This document shows positions 35,701 through 50,700 of a DNA stretch of 64,000 bases, piece after piece. The position numbers and the translations under genes are program-made. Source of the stretch: Phoronis australis (lineage: Eukaryota > Phoronida > Phoronidae). How positions within the stretch are numbered: the stretch's first letter is position 1; every line of letters starts with the position of its first letter. Under the pieces are notes generated by a model. The model did no database searches. It was not told where the DNA came from and was given only the letters and a program-made list of their open reading frames with translations. The stretch lies in the NCBI GenBank assembly GCA_002633005.1, contig NMRA01000540.1, positions 82,119 through 146,118 of the forward strand. Direction: 5' to 3'.

Positions 35701-38700
35701 TCTGGTCTCAAGCTGCACAAATGTAACCATGGTTATGCAAGATTTGAATCGTCATGATTTGCCAAGCGATGAGCAACAGAAAAAAAATCTTGTATCATTT
35801 TCCAGGTGGTTAATCTTTTTTTAAAATTAGTAAGCTTACTTCTAAACAATACCGCACCATCTAATCGATTGAAAAAAAGAGAAAAAAAAAAGAGAGACCA
35901 GAACCAACCATGTTTTCTTTTGACCTCATATCAGTAGTTATTTTGCCAAATGCATTCAGACTAACTTACGCACATAACAGCTTCATCTAACTGACTGCGG
36001 AATTCTAACTCAAACATGGGGTGTCGTCCACCTGTGACTATTTCAAACACAGTGATGCCGTACGAGTAGACATCCGCCTGGTAGATATAGGGCTCGCCAC
36101 GTGCCACCTCTGGGGCACGGTAGCCGATGGTGCCCTCTTGTGAGGAGAGGCCATAGGGTGCTGCCATCTGAGAGATGCCATAATCGGACAGCTTTGCAAT
36201 GACCTATGTCAGAAAATGACATGGTGAATCGTCGGTAATAACTGAGCCATGATTCTCAAAAACACTTCAGATTTAAATTAATTCACCAAAATCTAGACAA
36301 AAAGTACAAGCCAAAAGCCTAAGATTTGCAAATTTCAAGTACATACTCTCAAAGAACATTATTCATTCTCATAAAAACGTGTTTCTGGAGAACCATTAAC
36401 GTCCACAAAAATTTCAATGATACAGAAGTCATAGATTATGTAACAGTAAACATTAAAATAGACTATGGCTGAAAGTTTATAACAGTCAGCAAGAGTAGTA
36501 ATGAGGACTGAGTAAACTATTTACAAAGCAACTCCAAACTCCACACATATTCACATATTATATACAGCACTCCTGAATCAGTACTCAACGGAGGATGTAG
36601 TTTGCCAACTAGTCCATATATGGTGCGACATACCAGTGCTCCAGGCGACAAGTTGAACATAAGCACATTGTCAGGCTTCATGTCGCGGTAAATTATCCCT
36701 TGACTGTGTAAGTACTCCAGGCCCTCTGCCACCTAGACAAAGAGAATTTTTTAGAAATAATGAACTAAAACTGAATGCAACACATTACTATCATTCAGAG
36801 AGCAAATGACTTTTGTCAGTAAATCACTGATAACGCAATCTCAGAGATTTACCTTAAACGAATGTAGTTAAGATCTATCCTGACAAATATTTGACAGCAA
36901 CAGATCATGCAAGAACCTGATTGGTTTAACAGTTGATTAACTCAAGGTCACAATTACTGTTTTCCAATGAATACAAGGGTGGCCATGTGACTAGTATAAC
37001 TAGGCATGAGGCAAACTGACTGCAAAATAGCACTAAATCTTCTAAAGTGATCAAATGGACCATGAAGTGAGAACAATGCCACCTTGGTGGCCTATCTCAA
37101 TTCTAGTACTAAAAGTCCTTTCATGTTTAAAAGCTTAAAATCTGTGTGCCCAGAGAAAGTTAGTTGAACTGTTCATACCAGATTCAGTACTGAACAGCAT
37201 TGAAGTCAACAGTAGATGGCGCTGTCGTCAACCAAGAAATTGGTATGCATCCTGTATGGGCTAAGACCTTTTTAATGTGACAATTTGAGAACATTTACAT
37301 GTGCCAATTAATAAAAAGATTATTTCTAATTCAATTGGTTATTTGAGTAAAAAATAGCTAATATTAGTGACAACAGTGCCTTTTAATTGTTGACAATAGC
37401 AGTGACCCCTGGTGATAACTTAGATGAGACCAAAGTCAACCGTCCATACCACACTACAGTGTCAACACTCCACTCTTAAATCCACCTGTTTACATAATCA
37501 CCAAAGTTACCTGGTGCTGTTCACTCCAATTCAGGAGCAAAGTTAACTATTCACATTGACTGACACTCTCCAAAACATCGACACATTGAAGTAAGTAAAA
37601 GAGCGCCTTCAATACAAATCTAGCTTCACCCACTCTAGCTGTCTGTAATGAATCATTTTGGGACAGAGCCTCAAGATGTATGCCCAAAGTAACCAGTTCT
37701 TCTACTCAAGTTTTCAATCAGTAGACTACATGCAATTTACGACCCAAATAAATTATCCAATAAGACAAGAGTTGCCAAATGAATTAAGGCATTTGTTTTT
37801 TTTTTTTGCAATTTCGCTCTGTTGGACTTGCCTAGTCAAATCAGTGATAACACTATGTCCAGTTTATAATCCGCACTGAGATTACATCACAGTCATATTG
37901 CATTATGGAGATATTTGTCACTGCAATCTACAGCATACCACATGCACTGACTGGTGACGCAATTTTGGAATTTTGTTTTGAGCTCCATCACCACAATCCT
38001 CAGCACGTTTTACCTGTAGTGCTATCCTATGCTGCAGACTTCTGTGAGACACCCGCCCATTCTTGAGCTGTGTGGCCAGTGAGCCATGAGGAGCTAACTC
38101 CATCACTATCAGCCGTGGTTGGACAGACACGGAGAGCATGTTCACCAGACTTGCATGTTGGATGCTGCGGAAAATGGCCACCTAGAGGAGGACGAGGAGG
38201 TTTATCATCACAAGCAGCATCTCATCAATAATGCAATTTAAAAGCAGAGATGTTCTCGGGCCACACAATGTGTTCTCATATTATTCCCATAACGCTTTAA
38301 GCAAAATTTTGGGCATGATTTCGAAGGCTCAAAAATCCTAAGCTTCCAACATAAAATGAGCTCAACAATGAGAACACCAGAACAAACTATGAAGTCGCTA
38401 TTGACACACAGAACACTCCAGAGAACTAAATTTCCAAGAAATGTTGAGCCACACCCTTACTGCACCTGATGCATCATTTTCCCTCCTAAAACAACGAATC
38501 AAAACCAAACTCAACAATGTCATACATTGCACTCATCTGACACATGTCACTGCACAGGTTATGAACACAATTTCATTTTTAGTACAGAAACTTCATCCTG
38601 AGAGAAATGCTTGAGAATGCAGTACACAGCAAAAACAACTGGACAAAATAACCTCTAATGACAGGCCATGACCCCTCATGACAAGTCAGGACCCTTCACG

Positions 38701-41700
38701 ACACGTCATGACCATTCACCACTGCTTGGTCATGACCAGTCATGAGAAGAGAAATGATATTTGACTGCAAAATAACACTTCATCATGTCCTGCATGTGTG
38801 GTCATTTTAATAAGAATGCTACGATAAAATTTAGCATCAACTCCTTTATCGTTGAGTAATGTACAGTTAGTACCTCCTGACGCAGCAGCTTGTGGGGGTG
38901 TGCGTCAGTCTTAGCCGAGAACACCTTGACAGCAACACTCCTGGTTTGATACTCCGCCTTGTAGACAGCTCCATAACCGCCCTCACCTAGCAGGTTCTCA
39001 GGACTAGACGGAATAAAACATACAATAACATCAACAAACCAGCAACCTACTGGCGAGTAATCAAGTGATATCTGGTAATTCTCCACTAAATTTGCACAAA
39101 AACAATTTTTACTGTAAACTGGTGAATTTTCTCTCTCAACATTGATCAAATTGTTAAAAAATCCACCAAATTTTGTTATATAACATCGGCAGAGTGCAAC
39201 ACATAAACTTAATATTAAGTTTTTACTTAATTCAACTTTGAAGAATTAACAAAATAATATTTCACTTTTCAACCATCTTTCTTGCTAAATAAAAGAATTA
39301 CGCTTACTACAAATCCCACTTCACTCCCAAGGCTTCAAGAAATTTGAGTTTTCACACCACCAAAATGAACTAAATTATCCTGTATTATATTGAATGAACT
39401 TTTAAAGTGACTGTCCCATCACAAGTAAACACAGTAAGTGACTTGTTGTAAAAATGTGAAAGGAACACGCAACTTGCAAGGAAATGTTCGTGCCATCATT
39501 TGTCATCATATTTGCTAAAAACAGAAATCTATAGCAGAATGAGCATGTTTTAGTCTCCAAAAGCAGTTATTGGGAAACACAAAACAATACAGGGGTATCA
39601 TTCATACACTCAATCACACACACAATATAACAGTACCTCTCTAGTCATTGAAGGGTAAATTTTCAATAAATGATATTGGAAACTGAAAAAAATTACGGTC
39701 TCCAAGGTGAGGACAGAAACCACAGCTGAGTGCTTTAATTTAAAGAACTTACAGTAAACTGTTGTGTTTACTAGAAAACAACATTGTAGTAAACACAATT
39801 TGCTATTCAACACTCTTCTTACAGAACCTTAAGTGTTGTGCTCTGTAGTACACAATGCGTTCCCTACAGGTTCAGAAACAACCAGTTCATAATTCATAAT
39901 TCATAATTCTAACCATAATTCAATTCACTTGTCTCAGAATACATTTACAGGACAGTAACAGACCATAAAGTGATTAATAAAACTTCAGTTTGACTGAGCA
40001 ACTTCAAAATTTGCACGACCAAAAACACCTAAATTCACTATTAAAGCTATACTGCCTAAACATTTTGTTTATATTCTAAATAAAGTTAGGCTAAATAACA
40101 AGCAACATCAGACCATAAAACATACCTTTCTATCAGTAGCAGGTCATCCGCGTTGAGCTGAAACTGAGGTTCAAGGTCGGCCAATGAAAGATCTGGAGCC
40201 TGAACAACAAAACACACAAGGTGAGCTCTTATTCATTGTATTGAGTTTAAAGGCGAATGCCAACCGATTTAATCAGTCTTTTTTGACGTCTTAATCGGTC
40301 TATTTCCACATCGCCTCGCATACGGTCGACCTTACCTTGCCAAGAGGTATCGCGTTAACCTGTGAGGAAGGTGAGAAACGACGCTAGCGATGTCAGTGGT
40401 TCATATGCAGAGTGAATGCCGCTATGTTGCGGTGTATCGTTCCCGCTAGTCCGAACTAAGCAGCCGCGAGGAAAGCGAGTATATCATTTTTTTTACTTCC
40501 TCGAGAGTCCAAAATGCTTAGGAAGTGGCTCATGGTAGTGAAGAATGAAATGTACGCTGTAAATATCAAGTATGAGGACGTGAAACATCTCCATGTCTGT
40601 GGCCTGCAGACGACGTATAAAGTGCCTGACGAATGCCGGCTTACCAAATAACTCCATACGTTCCCTTGTCTGAGCTTGTTCACGGCGCCTCTCTAGTATT
40701 TCTTCATCACTGTATTCCTGTTCGAATTGATAGCCTGTAAAACTTAACGATCCGCCTGCGAAGTCGGGATTGATGAGCCGCTCTAGCTCGTCCTAAGTCG
40801 GGATTGCGAGTTGCCATGTTGGCGTTTATTACTGAGCGTTCTGTTTCAAAATGAATTATTCTCACCCTAACCAATACTTATACAAAACTGAAACAAAGTC
40901 TGTCTCATTAGATGCAATTTGTAATGCCTTTGGAGTGTTCGTGAGTGCACGAAATGATTTGAGAAGCCAGCAATGAACTCACTGCGTTACCAGCTTTAGG
41001 TGCAATAAAACTAATTGACGGGACAACTAGGCCGTGTGAGCTCATGCTAATTTAGTGTTTGCTGCCAGAAACTGTTGGGAAACAACTCGATTTCCACCCC
41101 ACGACCAGGTATTAGGGGAATCTTTATTTACATTTACATTACTCAAACAATGATTGTCAATGTACAACTTCTGCCCTGACGGTGCTGTGGCCAAAGCAGA
41201 ACTGAATTTGCGACCCCTAGCGACGAGCAAGTAGATTTGCAGTTTCGTGGCTAATTCACCAACATAATCACGTGCACATTATGTTGGCTCACTAGTATAG
41301 TATTTTCTTGACTGGAAGTTTAGTTTCCACTGAACTTTGGCTGGTTTGTTCGTGATGTCTGATCAGTTTCCGAGCCACTGGCCGGGAAAACGAGTCCGAG
41401 GCAATCCAGCCGGCCGCGACGGGCCTGATCGGGCTCTGAGCCACTGGCCAGGATAACAAGCCTTTTGTGTTTAGAAATAAAAAATCACAAGTCTAAACAA
41501 CACAGATCTAGGTTCTCCTGTCTGTATCTCACGGAAATTACTTCGAAATTATCTCCAAACACACCCCAAACTCCTGCTACGGACCTGTTATTGGCCTGCC
41601 CAACTTTGTAGGCTACGCCGGGTGTGTCCAACCAATAAATCCGTAATAGCGAAATAAAACAACACGTTTTTGTAAGAACTCGGTGTATTTTTAAGGGTTT

Positions 41701-44700
41701 TACATCAAACTTTGATGATTTATTGGTGCTAAACGATGATTCCACGCGATAAGCTGACATCAGTAACCCCTGTTGTGAACTGCTGTACAGAATGTGTGTG
41801 AAACCGATGATGTAATTGGATAATTTCAACACCTCCGTCTGCCGTCAGGTGTCAGGTAACGCAACAGCACTTGTCGTTATGGAGTAGAACTACTCGATCT
41901 AAATTGATACAAATTAGGTTGTTTTTTGGGTAGCATGCTCCTTTAATGGTTGCTTGCTCACCTAGAGTAAATATCACAAAGTTTATTCTTGCTCAAAGTT
42001 CGTGACTCCAATTAGATAAACATATCCCTGATTGGGACTACAAGTTTAAAGACAGGAAAATGCCTGCTACCTTGATATTATGCAAGGCACAAAACAATAA
42101 TGCAAAAAACCGAGACTACTGAAAATGCTGGGTATTTCTGTGTGATGAAATGTACGAATCCCTTAATCAAAGCGTACTTGACAATGAGGTCCAAACAATG
42201 AACTTACTATGTGACGAAGTGTGACAGGTTCCTGATGATTTGGACAACAAATCTCCATGGTGGACTCTGATTCACAAAGGAGTTCTTCAAATGTAAACAT
42301 GTGTGGAGGATCACCTAGACAGAAAGAGATTGTGCTCATGAATAACAATAAAATTGCAGCGCCATAGATATCGCTTCCTGTCACGACTGTGGATTCTATT
42401 TCCAGAAAAAATGTGACAAAATTCTAACTATCAGACAGCACTAAAATTCTCCTCATTTCCAACCAAGACTGAGAGCTACTGTGATGAACAATTCCTCTTA
42501 CAACCAGTTGCCATTACACGAAATCTTGCACAGGGCCAGTGTCCCCACCAGGCACAATTCTTAGACGTGACGCTCACATTTGACCACTACGTTGTTCAAA
42601 ATACGAGCCCCAAAACGCAATTTTATTGTGACTTTCTTAAAAAGACCCTGAGTCTGCGAGCCTAGCCCGTAAACAGCACAACAACCACTTAACCATCATG
42701 GAAAACACTGCCAGAATCCTTACTAGCAGCACAAAATTAGTTAAAAACGGTGTGTGTTTACATGAAAGAAATCCATTCGTATTTAGTATTTTTCCTAATA
42801 TATTGATGTGATAAGTTCAGCATAGTAGGAGTTCTATCAGTTCAGTAAAGTCAGAGTCAAACTTGGCCTTGGGTAATTTTGCTGAAGGTGTATAATGATC
42901 AACAGAGTGATGAGTTTACACCACATTTCAGCTTTTGCTCCTTTAAGCATTGATTTCGTGGTTATTTGTAAAGATTGAGAATCAACGGCAAATCTAACAC
43001 GGTGAAAATGTTACGCCACATTTTAGGGACATGAGGAGTCAAGGTGGAACGGTACCTTGACACTTTACACAAGGCACAAGTCGCGTGATTAGGTCACGAC
43101 CTTCGGGGTCACGAACGCACAGGCCTGGGTACCACTCATCAATTAGGTTATCCACCAGGTCAATGAGATTGCCAAATATCCTAAAAGTAAAGGTTCGATA
43201 TTAACCAATGCGTTAAAACACGTTTGCCACAATGTAAAAAGATACAACAGATACAAAGCCAATCATCGTATTACCATAGCATGGCCTTACAATCAGTCAA
43301 TTAAACAAAAATTGTCAAATATGAAAGCTAAACCAAAATTAATTAAATTTTTAGTCATTGGTAGCATTTCGCTAAATTTGTTATAAAGCCAAAACGCGTC
43401 CACACTGAACACCCACCTGATGCCCTGACAGGTAGCAGGTACTTTCAGAACTATCACGCCCGAGCCGAGTTCCATAGTCTGCACACTAAAGAAGTCTTCA
43501 CTGGACCACATGGCGAATATTCCCTCCTTCCAATACTGAAGAGTGGAAGGGCAGGTCTTGTGGACACCCAGAGACTGTGCAGACAACAAAAAAATTAAAC
43601 AGTGTCTCAAGAAAAGCTAACTGGTGTGAACAGGGCATTATTTCACACAGGACTAACGGCCACAGTTGTCTTTTCAATACCTAGCTCCAAATAGTAAAAC
43701 TACTTCAAATGTTGTCTTATGACACGCACGCATGCACTAAAACCAGCCAATAACATTTTGAAGTTTAGTCAGTTCCTTAACTTACAATTAAAATAAAACT
43801 TAACTTGACCATCATGTTGTGTTGTAAAAATATGAGGAGTTACTGTACGTCTACAGCCATACACTGTCACGTATGTATGTGATCGTTGTTCATATGTCTA
43901 CAGCCATACACTGTCACATATGTCTGTGATCATTGTTCATATGTCTACAGCCATACACTGTCACATATGTCTGTGATCATTGTTCATATTACTGTAGCCT
44001 TACCTTAGTCTCCTGGCAGTACACAAGAAGCCGTGTCAGAAGTCTGGACCAGAAGCCCAGGGGAGTGTAGGAGAGGACGTAATGGCGCTCCACATACGGT
44101 ATATCCATATCTTGACAGATTAAGTCTGCAATGTACGGTCAAGGAAGGTAGGAAGGTGAGAATGCTCATAGCAGCAACAGTGCATGGGAAAATAAGCAAA
44201 CAAAATTTCATTTCCTGGCATGACATGGGATTACAGCTGTCGTTCAAGCTACTTGGATGACTGGATGACGAATTCAGCCTGCACTCGGCAGTCAAGGTGG
44301 GGATTTCCAGTTGCATTCAGTTGTCCACATGACAGGAAATTACGCCTACACTCAGTCGACATGACAAGGAACTCCGCCTTCACTCAGACAGGGAAATCTG
44401 TGTAATTATTTGCACAAATACTTCTGCAATACAAAATCAAGAATTGTGACCAACTGGCTGCCCCAGCAACAGCTGCCCCAGATGTGAGATCATTAAGACA
44501 ACTTCCCTTCTGTAAACACCTCAGAATTTTATATGTCTGAAGTGGAAAAACGAGCTAGCAATTTGATTAGCTTTGAAATTGGCAGGTAATGTCAGTGAAA
44601 TTAGTTCTTTATGAACCCTGCTCTTAGTCAAACAACAATTCTAGGTTGACTGTGTAAACACAGCAGCTTAACATAGGAATTATGGTCCTTGCTGAGAAGA

Positions 44701-47700
44701 TAATTGTTTTATTACCCCTATATGTTTTGCATAGCCTATCCCTGAATTGAGTCAAAAAGATTTAAAGTAATCTCAGAATCCTCCACTAACCTTGTTTCTT
44801 TGGTGTTGGGATCTGTATTTCCGGATGTGTTGCCGATAGTCGACTAGTGATAAGCAGTTCCTCTTCATTTTTAGGCAGCGCTATCTCAAACCTGACAAGG
44901 GTAATATATGGACAATGCTATCTCAAACCCGACAAGGGCAATATATGGTCAATTTACGGGAAAAAGAAGCAGAATATGTTATTAAAACCAGAAATAGTCG
45001 CTTGGCATTATTTTTGATGCTCGACATTACAAGATGCCACCATGCTTTTCTATCTGGAAATACCGCAGAGGCCAAGTGGTACTCCAAGCTGATACTTGAA
45101 ATTCATTTTAGCCAGTAATTTATTGCCATCAAGTCATCACTCGAGCGATAATTGCTTTGGGCTCTGTTTCATGAAAGGCTCAAGTTTGATTGTTGGCATG
45201 TCAGCAGCATTATGTGACAAACGCAGTGTGACATGAGATGAAATGACAGCATTATTTTTACATCTAGGTTAAGACTAAACCAGTTTATGAAACCGAGCCC
45301 TTATCACGCAAAATGAACTTAAATCGGCTTTTGTGACATTGACAGGTACTGGCACGGATCTGAACTTAGTCATAATTATTCTCAAACAGGCCAGTTTCCT
45401 ATCAGAGACACGCAGCCCTACTTACTTCTCCAAAAGCCTCAAGTATTGTGGTATGAGACTGACAGGAAACGTGTATTTGACGTCTTCGCCAACACGGCCT
45501 CCACGAAACAGCAGATGGACATCACTTCTCTTCAGCACCTACGAATAGACGACAACGTAAACGGACTGATAGATGTCGACACATAGCTGCAAGCACAGAA
45601 AGACCAATCCCATCTGCAGATGAAAAATTGGGTCTGGATTAAACACGGAGCACAAGTTGCATTAAACGCAACTCACTTGATGATTAGTTTAATGTCCGCA
45701 ATTACAATTTTTGACACCAGGAGTACAATTTTATGGACAGTAACACACAGGCACACACATTAAAAAAACACTCCTAGTCACAACTTTGTGTATCTGAGAT
45801 CAGCTCCAACACACATTTGAGTCGATGACCTCAGAGATCACAGTCAAATATTACTACCTGAGCTAAAACCAAATGCAGCAAGAAGCCTAGAGTACTCAAC
45901 TGAAACGCTTATCGACCTCAGTTGAAGTTCACTTCACAGAATGATTAAAAGCAAATTAAATATATTGCACTGTCTTGTGTTTGTATTTTGCTGTTCAACA
46001 GCTTGGATCAAAGATTTGAACTTCAGCAAGTGCATCCTATGCAACAACAATCTTAAAATGCTGTTTTCGACTATAAAACCGATTGGGTCCATTTAACTTA
46101 CACAATCATCTAGTAAAAGTCAAACAAATAGTCCATTGGTCCAAGTAGTCGTGTGCTTTACGGATTCCATCTCGTAGTTTAAGATCATTTCCCAAATTAG
46201 CGAACAGTTAGAAAAAAAAATAAATTTAACCGCAGGCAAGGAAATAATGTTCATCAGATAACCTACCCCTTGATCACTAATAAAGGGATTTATCTCCCTT
46301 ACAGTGATGACCTGCGCCATCATGCGACATAGCCAACCAGGGTCAATGAAGTAAAGGTCATTCAACTGAAGCGTGTAGTCCTCATAGTGCAACAGCACAC
46401 CAGCCTCGTGTAGGAATCGCACCGCCTGCCAGGGGAGATAATCACTGATAAAGGAAGATACAACCTCAGACAGGCATAATGTTTTGATATTGTTGTTTAA
46501 CGCACTTACTAGGTACTAACAGCAATACTCTACATTGTTGCCATAACCTTGTAAATATGTTTAAAAGGATACTAAACCCTGTGGGGGTGACTTTAGACAA
46601 TCCTTGTGCTGTCACCTGCTAATGAGTCACCGGCATCCCATGAGAGTGACCAAAGCAGGATTGAATTGAATTGAAAACTTGTGGTCTTCAAGTCGTAGAC
46701 TGGAAATTGCAGTTCTTGGTGGAAGGTTTTTCCCTACTCAGTTGTCGTGTAAATCGCCAATTAAGTTAAGCATGCTCGTTTACAAAACTTAATAAGGAAT
46801 TAGCTTTCAAATTTTGCTCCATACTTTTAAGGCCAGTTATCAATGGTTATAGAGATTTATTTTATTTCAAAGAACTGGAATTGAAAGTTGTTTTCAATAT
46901 CTGTCAATTGGCAAAAACAGATTTAGCGTCCTTTTAATTAGCTAAATGACGGTTAACTTTAAATTAGTGAATCTTCAAATGAAAATTTATGTTGATGGAC
47001 CAGAGTTTGGTGACGACAGATAAAATTCAAATTAAATGCCCAAATTTTTTCGTATCTGAATCCTTAAAGCCACATGTAATTTCTAGCATTTATCCCAGGA
47101 AACTCTGATTCACAATATTGTTAGACAATGCAAGGACTTTGATGATTTTAACTTGAAGTTCAGCTGAAACCTAGACCAGCAACTTTAAGGGTCTCAGTCC
47201 CCTTAAATGGGCTAGAGCATTGGAAAACATCTAATCAACAAGCATTTGTGACATAATGATCAAATTTTCAAATTCTCCTCTTCTACTGTGATGCATGCAA
47301 ATTTAAGGCTATTATTTTATGTGGAATGATTTCCTCAAACCAGATAAGCCGCATGAGTTACTTTCCAGCACTAGTTTCAAATATATCTGACAAGAGCAAC
47401 GCAGAAAGTTGAAAAGTGCCCACGAATGCACCAACAATGGTGTGCTTCTAAGGTTGTTTATTTGTATCATAAGAATGGCTACTAGATGGCACAAAATATG
47501 TAGAATCCATCCGAAATCGGAATCATGCCATCGTTTCTTTAATAGAGAGCTATTTATCAAATTCCATAAAAATCTGCCAAGGAACTTGTGTCAGCAAAAC
47601 AAAGGAAAACGGAAACAAGAGCAACGCGGAGTGTTGAAATGCGCCCACGAATGCATCACAAATGGTGTGCTTTTAGGGTTATTAGTATCATAAAAATGGC

Positions 47701-50700
47701 CACTAGATGGCGCAAAAAACATACAATCCATCAAAAAACGGGAACATGCCATATTTCATAAAAATCTGTCCATGAACTTCAGAGAAACAAAGAAAAGCAG
47801 AACAAAATGAAATTGGCACTTGTGGGCACAGTGTCCGTTCGATCGTCTGTTATCTTCATATAAATTCACTTACTAAATTTAATAAAGATCCTGCAGTGGG
47901 TTTTGGATTAATGCAGCTAAAAGCGAAAAACAAAACCATCAGCAAACTACCGCTAGGAGGTGCAACAGTAATCAGTCGCCATCATCTATCCAGAAACGAG
48001 AGGATAGCGTCAACTCACTAATAGATACCTATATGCCAAATTTTATGAAAATCCATTGCAGACCTTAAGTTTGAAGATATAGAGGTAAACGTAAAAAACT
48101 GCCACTAGTGGGGGGACCACACCTGTAGTCGGATCCATCCAAAAGTTTGCTCATGCCATTCCATCAATGAAAGGAACACAATATGCAAAATGTCATGAAC
48201 ATACGTCGGATCCGTCCAAAATTCATCGTCATCAGTGGCCACATTCATACGAACACATCTGCCAAATCTCATAAAGATCCTGTGAAGAGTTTAGGAGATA
48301 CAGCTACGGATGTCGGATTCCCAAACAAAGATGGCGGCAATATGCGCCTAACTTATAAATATGTGAGCGCATAGTGGGAAATATGGCGCCACAAAATGCC
48401 ACAACCACGCCTCGGTAAAACTGCAAATGTAAAACCTCTTTATTGAGATATTGTGCCAGTAACATCTACCAGGTATAATTTTCAAATTTTTCACTATGGT
48501 CTTAAAAGTAGGCTCAAGATCACAAAAACAAACAACCACGCGGAATTGTTTTCCCCCTACCCCTTCCCCTCCCCATGCAAATAGGTACAGAATGTGAACA
48601 AAATCTCAAGCTCTCTTCTTGTAATGAACTTTTTCCATCATAGTGAATTTCATTTTCTCGCGGTGACCTTGAAAACGATATCAACATCACCAAAACTGAT
48701 TGGCACCTGCAGTCTGTTTGAATTGTCATGAGACGCTGGCCTTTGAACTCATCTGTTTTTTCTTCTGGCTTTTTGCCAGAACTTCCACAAAGCCAGACGA
48801 ATTTCAACGAAATTCATCATTTTTTGCAAACCAATTGTAAGTGACATCAGCATAACCTACAAGATACACTAGATACTCAAACACAAACAAAATACTGAAA
48901 GAACCAAACCTTGTTCACTACAATGCCTTTCCTAGCCTTTCACTGGGTGTCCTGTTAACAATCACAAGCAAGAATTCATAACAATTCCAAGTGATGTCCT
49001 TAAACCAAATTAAATCCTCACAACCAGGTTTTATCAACATTCTTTCAGGTTCACTTTCTATTGTCAGTTAGTGATGCGATGAAGTTTTTTTTAATTAAAA
49101 TCTCATCTTGCAAGAACATATTAAGTGACACATACAGTCCCATAACATATTTTCCCTGTCACGCTCCATGCACAAAACTTAACCACCATGTAAAGAAACC
49201 TGCTAACTTAACTCTCTTCTTTTTCACTATAATCAAATATTTCTGTTTTGTAATGTACCGGTATTTCCAATTCCTTTTTAAAAACAATTTCAGTTGGCTG
49301 TTGGGAATTTTAATTATAAAAGTTTCCTGAAATAGATAATTATGCTGTTTCACTAAAAACTGTCTGTATGCCAGGGACACACTTCATTTCTCAGTTCTTT
49401 TAAAACAAAATCACAAAACATTTTCACAGAATGGGATTAAGCCAAAATAAATGTGAAAGCAGTTCAACTTCTTCTTTACAAAAAAGAAACAAAACACGTT
49501 GTTGGTAAGAAATGCTAACATGCATTTAAAATCATTTGTTTTCAAAATTTTTAGAATAATTTTCATTTGAAACAATCTGAGTAGAAAAAATTGAAGCATG
49601 TAGATATAAAGATTCCCATTCTTTAGCTGAACTTCTAAAACACAGCAAAAGTTGCCATTTTTCTATTCCCTTTGGTTTTTGAGGCAACTTTATTATTTCT
49701 ACTTAAATATGTAGTAAATACCATGGGCATCTTAATTCTTTTGAACTAAAATTTGATAGAATTTTGAAGGAGTTGTATCTGAAAAAATTGCATTAATTTT
49801 GTAAACCATGCACGTGCCAAACTTGACTAATAGGGCGAGATTAAGTCCCCTTGTTTATACCAACGTTCAACTTAGATACTAAGCATGCTGGGAAATACTT
49901 TCCAACAAATAGCTAAAGGCCTTCAAGGTTTTTGTTCACAAAATCACTAATGAAAATGACCAATTTTGAACATTCAAGAACCCACTTAGTTTTACTCCTC
50001 TATTCGGTCTGTGAGGCTTCCAATGGTTTTCATTTCCCAGAAAGAAAATGTTAAGGCCTTTTGACACTGACTTAACTCCGGTCTGAGCCGTGGAGCTTCG
50101 ACGTAAACTGCGAAGTTAACTAAACCGTTCATACTGTCTTCGGTAGTCAACAGACTTTGAAATAAACGGCAAGTGACACTGTTGTCATCGAAGTATTCAC
50201 AAGGTAGCGTTGCCAGCTAAGTTTTTTTGTAATGTGACAATTTGGGAACATTTACCTGTGGTAATTGACATATAACTTATTTTTAATTGAATGAATTGGT
50301 GATTATTAGAGCAAAACAAAAGCAACTATTAGCGACGACACTACCCTGTAATTGTTGACGATAACAGTGGCACCAGGCGATAACTTCGATGGGAGCGAAG
50401 TTGACCAATCACACTGCTTCGCAGCGTCGACACTACTTGCTCTTAAATGCACCTCTTCACTGCGAAGTTAACTGGCGCTTTTAACTTCCCACAGCATTGA
50501 CACATGGATGAAAGAGACATCTATTTAGATATGATCTCATATGAGACAGTATATGACCCTGAATATAGTCACTCCTTTGATGATCAGCCCACTACAGAGA
50601 TTGGAGGGTGAATATAACCTGATTATTAACCAGGTGATGTTGGAGAAATTCAAAAGCTTTCTAGGAATCTATCAGAGTATCTCGATCAGCTTCTCATTTC

